NCBI GenBank assembly: GCA_041576815.1 | Contig: JBFGKE010000009.1 | Span: 1 to 64,000, forward strand | Direction of reading: 5' to 3' | Length of the DNA stretch: 64,000 bases | Source of the DNA: SG8-38 sp041576815 | GTDB taxonomy: Bacteria; Myxococcota_A; Polyangia; Polyangiales; Houyiibacteriaceae | Part shown: piece by piece, positions 60,289 to 64,000 of the stretch | How the letters are laid out: every line of letters begins with the position of its first letter | How positions within the stretch are numbered: the first letter of the stretch is position 1 | Position numbers and translations under genes: made by a program | The notes under the pieces: model-generated | What the model was told of the DNA's origin: nothing | The model's database searches: none | What the model saw: the letters and a program-made list of their open reading frames with translations, nothing else

Positions 60289-60330
60289 GCTCGCAAAAAG
60301 GGGACTGTCCCCTTTTTGTGAGCGGCTAGC
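60284..60330. terminator. Bidirectional terminator containing repeat copy B
   Basis: A 23-bp perfect palindrome at 60295-60317 (A5 GGGGAC, T, GTCCCC T5) sits between the convergent marR and acyl-CoA ligase stops. Flanking CTCG/GTGAG and GCTAG/CTAGC elements extend the stem, and A and T runs on the two sides would terminate transcription on both strands. The first 19 bp are identical to copy A at 58921-58939. Confidence 0.75.
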
Positions 60331-61957
60331 TCGTGGTGAGGATTTCTAACTTGCCTTGGGCGTGGTGGGTGCGGAGGACTTTCTTGTCGAACTTGCCGAC
60401 ACTGGTTTTCGGGATTTCGTCGATGAAGGTCCACCGCTCGGGGAGCCACCACTTGGCCACTTTGTCTTCCAGGTACGCGCGGAGAGCTTCCGGGGTCACC
60501 GCGCTGCCCTCTTTTCGGACGACGCAGGCCAGGGGGCGCTCGTCCCACTTGTCGTCGGGCACACCGACGACGGCCGCTTCGACGACCTCGGGATGTGCGA
60601 TGATTTCGTTCTCGAGCTCGACCGACGAGATCCACTCCCCGCCGGATTTGATCACGTCTTTCGAGCGATCCGTGATTTGCACGTAACCGCGTGGATCGAT
60701 GAAGCCGACGTCGCCGGTCCGCAGCCAGCCGTCGTGGAACTTCTCGGACGCGTCGACTCCGTAATAGCTGCCGGTGACCCAAGGGCCCCGAGCCTCGATT
60801 TCCCCAACCGACTCGCCGTCCCAAGGAAGCTCAGCGCCCTCCCCGTCGACGATGCGAAGCTCGATCCCCGCAACGGCGCGTCCCGTCCGAACACGATACC
60901 TCCACGCGTCCTCTCCCTCGACGCCTCGTGGGACCAACGCCACCGAGCCGACCGGACTGGTTTCGGTCATGCCCCAAAGCTGCAAAATCGTCACCCCGTA
61001 CCGTTCTTCGAACGCCTGCATCAACGACCGTGGAACGGCAGCCCCACCGCAGACCACGAGCCGAAACGACGACAGATCGATGTCCTCGTCCTCGCCGTAG
61101 TTGAGCACGGCAGTCCAAATGCTCGGCACCGCACCGGCGAGGGTGGGCCGGTGCCGCTCGATCATTCGAACGAGCGGCTTGGGCTGAAGAAAACGGCTCG
61201 GCTGAAGGAAGTCGGTCCCCACCCACCAGCCAGCATAGGGCAGGCCCCAGCAGTTTGCGTGAAACATCGGGACGATGGTGAGCACCATGTCGTGCTCGTT
61301 GAGGCCCATCACTGCACCCGATGTGATCCCATACGAGTGCAGCACGGTCGATCGGTGGCTGTACACGACGCCTTTCGGATCTCCGGTCGTGCCGCTCGTG
61401 TACGCCATCGATGCGGGCGCACGCTCATCGAGCAGCGGCCACGCGATGCCGGGGCTTTCGGACGCGAGCAGCTCTTCGTAGCGGTGCAGCTCCGCGCGAG
61501 GCGCCTCCCGAAGAGCCGCCTCGTCACCGCTGCCCACGACGACGATGTGCTCGACCGTCTCCAGCTGGTTGGCGACGGGCGCCAGTACCGACACGAGCGT
61601 GTCGTCGACGATGATGACCTTGTCGCGAGCGTGATTGACGATGAAGGCGAGCTGCTCGGGAAACAAACGGATGTTGAGCGTGTGCATAACCGCGCCCATC
61701 GAAGAGATCGCGAAGTACGCCTCGAGGTGCGGTTGGTCGTTCCAGCAGAACGTGGCGACCCTGTCTTCGCGCTGCACGCCGAGCTTTTCGAGCGCCTTGG
61801 CGAGTTGCTCGGTTCGGTCGGCGACCTCCGCATACGTGCTGATGCGGTCGCTCCCCTCCCCCGCGGTGATGACGCGACTCTCGGGGTAGAGGCGTCGCCC
61901 GTGCTCGAACAGGTCCGAGATCAAAAGGGGCCTGTCCATCATCGTCGAAAAGCTCAC
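60326..61957 (-). CDS. AMP-forming acyl-CoA ligase (long/medium-chain fatty acid type)
   Basis: A 543-residue adenylate-forming enzyme activating a carboxylic acid to its CoA thioester. Core motifs: the P-loop YTSGTTGDPKGVVYSH, the adenylate site QLWGMTETSP, WLRTGDVG, and the hinge/C-domain ITDRSKDVIKSGGEWIS with catalytic Lys in PKTSVGKFDKK. This set is typical of the FadD-like medium/long-chain ligases. The GTG at 61957 has a perfect AAGGAGGT 5 nt upstream. It ends at the bidirectional terminator. No other fatty-acid genes are nearby, so its pathway is not clear. Confidence 0.93.
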   Translation of the reverse strand: MSFSTMMDRPLLISDLFEHGRRLYPESRVITAGEGSDRISTYAEVADRTEQLAKALEKLGVQREDRVATFCWNDQPHLEAYFAISSMGAVMHTLNIRLFPEQLAFIVNHARDKVIIVDDTLVSVLAPVANQLETVEHIVVVGSGDEAALREAPRAELHRYEELLASESPGIAWPLLDERAPASMAYTSGTTGDPKGVVYSHRSTVLHSYGITSGAVMGLNEHDMVLTIVPMFHANCWGLPYAGWWVGTDFLQPSRFLQPKPLVRMIERHRPTLAGAVPSIWTAVLNYGEDEDIDLSSFRLVVCGGAAVPRSLMQAFEERYGVTILQLWGMTETSPVGSVALVPRGVEGEDAWRYRVRTGRAVAGIELRIVDGEGAELPWDGESVGEIEARGPWVTGSYYGVDASEKFHDGWLRTGDVGFIDPRGYVQITDRSKDVIKSGGEWISSVELENEIIAHPEVVEAAVVGVPDDKWDERPLACVVRKEGSAVTPEALRAYLEDKVAKWWLPERWTFIDEIPKTSVGKFDKKVLRTHHAQGKLEILTTS

Positions 61958-61962
61958 GGGTG

Positions 61963-61970
61963 ACCTCCTT
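61963..61970 (-). promoter_or_regulatory. Strong ribosome binding site of the acyl-CoA ligase gene
   Basis: AAGGAGGT, a perfect Shine-Dalgarno match, lies 5 nt before the GTG start at 61957 and fixes the start. Confidence 0.8.
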
Positions 61971-61984
61971 CCGCCTCGTCCGCT

Positions 61985-62638
61985 TCAATCGGCCGCGAAG
62001 CCCGCGTCTTTGTGCGACCCATCGCAGAACGGCTTGTTCTTCGACTGCCCGCAGCGGCAGAGCGCGGCTTTCTTGCCCGTCCACGCTTTTCGCCCGGTCG
62101 CGGCAGCGATGGTGAAGTTGCCCTTCAGCAGCAGCGGCCCGTTTGGCGCTCGCTCGATTTTCAGCGTTCCTCCGGGAGCATCGAACCCATCGCCGCTCTC
62201 GCCAACGGCGCCGTAGTCTTTGAAGCCGATCTCCTCGTGGCTGTTGTCGCAAAACGGCTTGTTCTTGGACGCCCCGCAGCGACACAGCGCGGCGCGAAAA
62301 CGCACGCCGGGCATGTCCTCGGCGGCCCCGTCGATCTCGAGATCGCCGCGAACGTAGAGCGGGCCGTTGTACATCACCGACACGACGTTTTCGCGCTCTG
62401 CCGCTTCCCGTTTGCTCCCATCCTTTCGCTCGTAGGTCAGCGCCCCGCTCGGACATCGCCCCACGACATCCGCGACTTCGTCAGTGCTCACGCGGTCCGG
62501 CTCGCACCAAGGCTTTCGGTCGCCGACGAACAGCTCGTTGTTGGCCCGGCCGCACTCGCCCACGTGAATGCAGAGTCTTCCGTCCCAATAGACGTTCGTG
62601 TCGGCGCCCTCGTATTTGACAGTCTTGTCGTCGCTCAT
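61985..62638 (-). CDS. Double-CDGSH iron-sulfur protein with N-terminal Fer4_19-type domain
   Basis: A 217-residue protein. The first 65 residues resemble the divergent 4Fe-4S mono-cluster domain (Fer4_19): YWDGRLCIHVGECGRANNELF and VVGRCPSGALTYER. Two CDGSH-type 2Fe-2S motifs follow: CRCGASKNKPFCDNSHEEIGF (about 116-136) and CRCGQSKNKPFCDGSHKDAGF (about 192-212), each with the three Cys and one His ligands. It probably stores or transfers electrons or clusters. A GGAGGG lies 5 nt upstream of the ATG. Divergent from the CDF exporter over 127 bp. Confidence 0.92.
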   Translation of the reverse strand: MSDDKTVKYEGADTNVYWDGRLCIHVGECGRANNELFVGDRKPWCEPDRVSTDEVADVVGRCPSGALTYERKDGSKREAAERENVVSVMYNGPLYVRGDLEIDGAAEDMPGVRFRAALCRCGASKNKPFCDNSHEEIGFKDYGAVGESGDGFDAPGGTLKIERAPNGPLLLKGNFTIAAATGRKAWTGKKAALCRCGQSKNKPFCDGSHKDAGFAAD

Positions 62639-62765
62639 GCGGTCCCTCCATGCGGCGGCAGCGAAGCCCGCCCGAAACGGTTTTCTACTACAGAGGTCGA
62701 CGAACGACTACCTGCAACGGCTCCAATCGCTCGACACCTCCGGCCGTGGTAAGCATGCTGTCCTC

Positions 62766-63689
62766 ATGGGGCATCAGCACCATCACCACGCGACCGCAGC
62801 CGAAGTGAACGGAAACCGCCGGCGGCTGACCCTGGCGCTGATCCTGACCGCGACTTACATGGTTGCCGAGATCATCGGCGGGCTCGCTGCAAACTCCCTC
62901 GCACTGCTGGCCGACGCCGGGCACATGCTATCCGACGCCGCGGCGCTCGGCCTGTCGCTCGTCGCAGTGGTCTTTGCCCAAAGACCGGCCACCCAGCACC
63001 GCACATACGGTTTTCATCGCGCCGAGATCCTCGCAGCGCTCGTCAACGGTGGCCTGCTTCTGGCGCTCGCTGTTCTCATCGCGCGGGAGGCCTGGGAGCG
63101 GCTCGCTGCGCCTCCCGAAGTGCAGGGCAGCCTGATGCTCGCAATCGCATTCGGCGGCCTGCTGATCAACGTCGCGAATCTGGCGATCCTGAGCGGCGGC
63201 CGAAGCACCAATCTCAACATCCGGGGCGCGTGGCTCCACGTGATGGCCGATGCGCTCGGAAGCGTGGGGGCGATGTCCGCCGGCGCTGCCATCTATTTTT
63301 TCGGTTGGCGATGGGCCGACCCGATCGCTTCGTTCCTCATCGCTGCCCTCGTGCTCTACTCGGCATGGGGCCTCATCCGCGAGACGCTCGACGTACTGAT
63401 GGAGGGCGTCCCCAAAGGCATTTCGGTGGACGACGTGACAAAGGCGCTGAAGGAGCTCCCTGGCGTGCTCGATGCTCACGATCTTCACGTTTGGTCGCTG
63501 ACCAGCGGCCGCAACTTCGCAACGGCCCACTTGGTCATCCGCGAAGATGCCGACCATCAAAAAGCCATCGATGACGCCAACCGGATTTTGGCTGCTCGGT
63601 TCGCGATTCAGCACGCGACGATCCAAGTGGAGCACGACGAGCTCGCGAGCCAGTGCAATCCGTGCGGCCCGACTGCGGCCGCCGGCTGA
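62766..63689 (+). CDS. CDF-family divalent metal exporter (ZitB/CzcD type)
   Basis: A 307-residue inner-membrane antiporter with six helices and a C-terminal cytoplasmic domain. A His-rich N-terminus (MGHQHHHHA) may collect metal. The transport site has HxxxD pairs in ADAGHMLSDAAALGLSL and WLHVMADALGSVGAM, which suits zinc, cobalt or cadmium export. The C-terminal domain (LPGVLDAHDLHVWSL, FAIQHATIQVEHDE) is typical, with a Cys-containing tail. The ATG at 62766 starts at the His-rich motif; sequence upstream in frame does not look coding. No ribosome site is obvious, so the start is likely but not certain. Confidence 0.92.
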   Translation: MGHQHHHHATAAEVNGNRRRLTLALILTATYMVAEIIGGLAANSLALLADAGHMLSDAAALGLSLVAVVFAQRPATQHRTYGFHRAEILAALVNGGLLLALAVLIAREAWERLAAPPEVQGSLMLAIAFGGLLINVANLAILSGGRSTNLNIRGAWLHVMADALGSVGAMSAGAAIYFFGWRWADPIASFLIAALVLYSAWGLIRETLDVLMEGVPKGISVDDVTKALKELPGVLDAHDLHVWSLTSGRNFATAHLVIREDADHQKAIDDANRILAARFAIQHATIQVEHDELASQCNPCGPTAAAG

Positions 63690-63695
63690 ATCACG

Positions 63696-63908
63696 TCACG
63701 CGCTCGCCGGCGGCTTTCGAGCACACTCGGCGCAGATGCAGACTTTGGCCTGCGCCTCGGCCGGGATGGCGGCAAGCGCCTCCGCGCTCATCGTCGCGGC
63801 CATGCACCAGCACGAGTCCGGTTCCCTGCCCGCCGCAACGGCGCACTCGTTCGGTTTGCCGCACAGCGGGCAACGCGTCGTGTCGCTCAGGTCGAGGGGC
63901 TCGGTCAT
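63696..63908 (-). CDS. Cysteine-rich CWC-family protein
   Basis: A 70-residue protein with CPLCGKPNECAVAAG, CWCMAATM and a distal CICAECARK, the pattern of the Cysteine-rich_CWC family, small proteins presumed to bind zinc or iron-sulfur. Function unknown. It starts at ATG 63908, overlapping the upstream unknown gene's stop as ATGA, and ends 6 bp from the convergent CDF gene. Confidence 0.85.
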   Translation of the reverse strand: MTEPLDLSDTTRCPLCGKPNECAVAAGREPDSCWCMAATMSAEALAAIPAEAQAKVCICAECARKPPASA

Positions 63909-64000
63909 TCCATTTCCGTGATGGCGTCGATTTCGTCGAACCGCCGCTGGTACAGCTCCTCGATGTAGGTGTGCATCTCGTTGAGCCGGACGACTTGCTT
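63905..64000 (-). CDS. Unknown gene, C-terminal end only (runs off window edge)
   Basis: The minus strand has an open frame from the right edge to a TGA at 63905-63907. The visible end is 31 residues, charged and probably helical (VVRLNEMHTYIEELYQRRFDE). It overlaps the CWC start as ATGA, which supports a real gene coupled to it. Identity cannot be told from this piece. Confidence 0.6.
   Translation of the reverse strand, partial: KQVVRLNEMHTYIEELYQRRFDEIDAITEME

Noticed and set aside
60356..61963. 535-codon plus-strand open frame opposite the acyl-CoA ligase
   Set aside because: The ligase has every adenylation motif and a perfect ribosome site; the other strand shows no domain.
1..64000. 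CRISPR array, prophage, IS element, tRNA or rRNA
   Set aside because: I saw no regularly spaced repeats, transposase, integrase, phage structural genes or RNA gene folds in the window.

Overview
This 64 kb window is GC-rich and very densely coded. I see no intergenic gap longer than about 170 bp, many 1-11 nt start/stop overlaps (ATGA, GTGA, TGATG), and frequent GTG starts. The mix of families (PhoX/PhoD phosphatases, DUF3604 protein, TPR-tailed O-antigen ligase, fused Wzc tyrosine autokinase, EgtB/EgtD, ArsM) fits a free-living Gram-negative bacterium. A Myxococcota (deltaproteobacterial) genome is my best guess. No rRNA, tRNA or universal marker gene is present, so the lineage is inference. 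I found no phage, IS element, CRISPR array or tRNA.

Layout. (1) 1-8.2 kb: a DUF1295 membrane protein cut by the left edge, an iron superoxide dismutase, a divergent pair of secreted phosphatases (PhoD and PhoX-like), and a translationally coupled trio of DUF3604 metallohydrolase, SurA/PpiC-type foldase and HupE/UreJ membrane protein. (2) 8.3-31.6 kb: a surface-polysaccharide locus. It holds an SGNH/MBOAT acyl-transfer pair, glycosyltransferases, two Wzy/WaaL-type membrane proteins, AsnB, GDP-fucose enzymes (Gmd, Fcl), a neuB-neuC-neuA-type nonulosonate operon with a TylF-type methyltransferase, a KpsS-like transferase, a Wzc-type co-polymerase/tyrosine kinase, a pyruvyltransferase-glycosyltransferase fusion and a Wzx flippase. 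It looks like a Wzx/Wzy exopolysaccharide or capsule containing an acidic nonulosonic sugar, fucose or another 6-deoxyhexose, and probably pyruvyl and acyl decorations. (3) 31.7-38.9 kb: redox genes: an acyl-CoA dehydrogenase-like protein, rubrerythrin with a CCG-type Fe-S oxidoreductase and DUF3501, a Cys-rich lipoprotein, a glutaredoxin fusion, and ergothioneine enzymes EgtD and EgtB.

(4) 38.9-52.8 kb: a second glycan or glycoconjugate locus, mostly on the minus strand. It has a polyprenyl-phosphate glycosyltransferase, a GT-C glycosyltransferase, a flippase-like protein, a sugar aminotransferase, a sugar epimerase, two Fe(II)/2-oxoglutarate oxygenases, a beta-propeller glycosidase-like protein, two methyltransferases, an amidohydrolase and a divergent ATP-grasp ligase. 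The product is unknown. (5) 52.8-58.0 kb: an MscS channel and a MacAB-type tripartite efflux set without its outer-membrane partner. (6) 58.0-64 kb: an alpha/beta hydrolase, an arsM-marR operon with its own operator-like palindrome and bracketed by two copies of a 19-bp palindromic repeat, an acyl-CoA ligase, a double-CDGSH ferredoxin-like protein, a CDF metal exporter, a CWC-type Cys-rich protein and the end of an unknown gene.

The most interesting items are the arsM-marR cassette with a Cys-rich MarR, the pyruvyltransferase-GT4 fusion, the DUF3604/PpiC/HupE trio, the rubrerythrin/CCG/DUF3501 module and the oxygenase-rich second glycan cluster.
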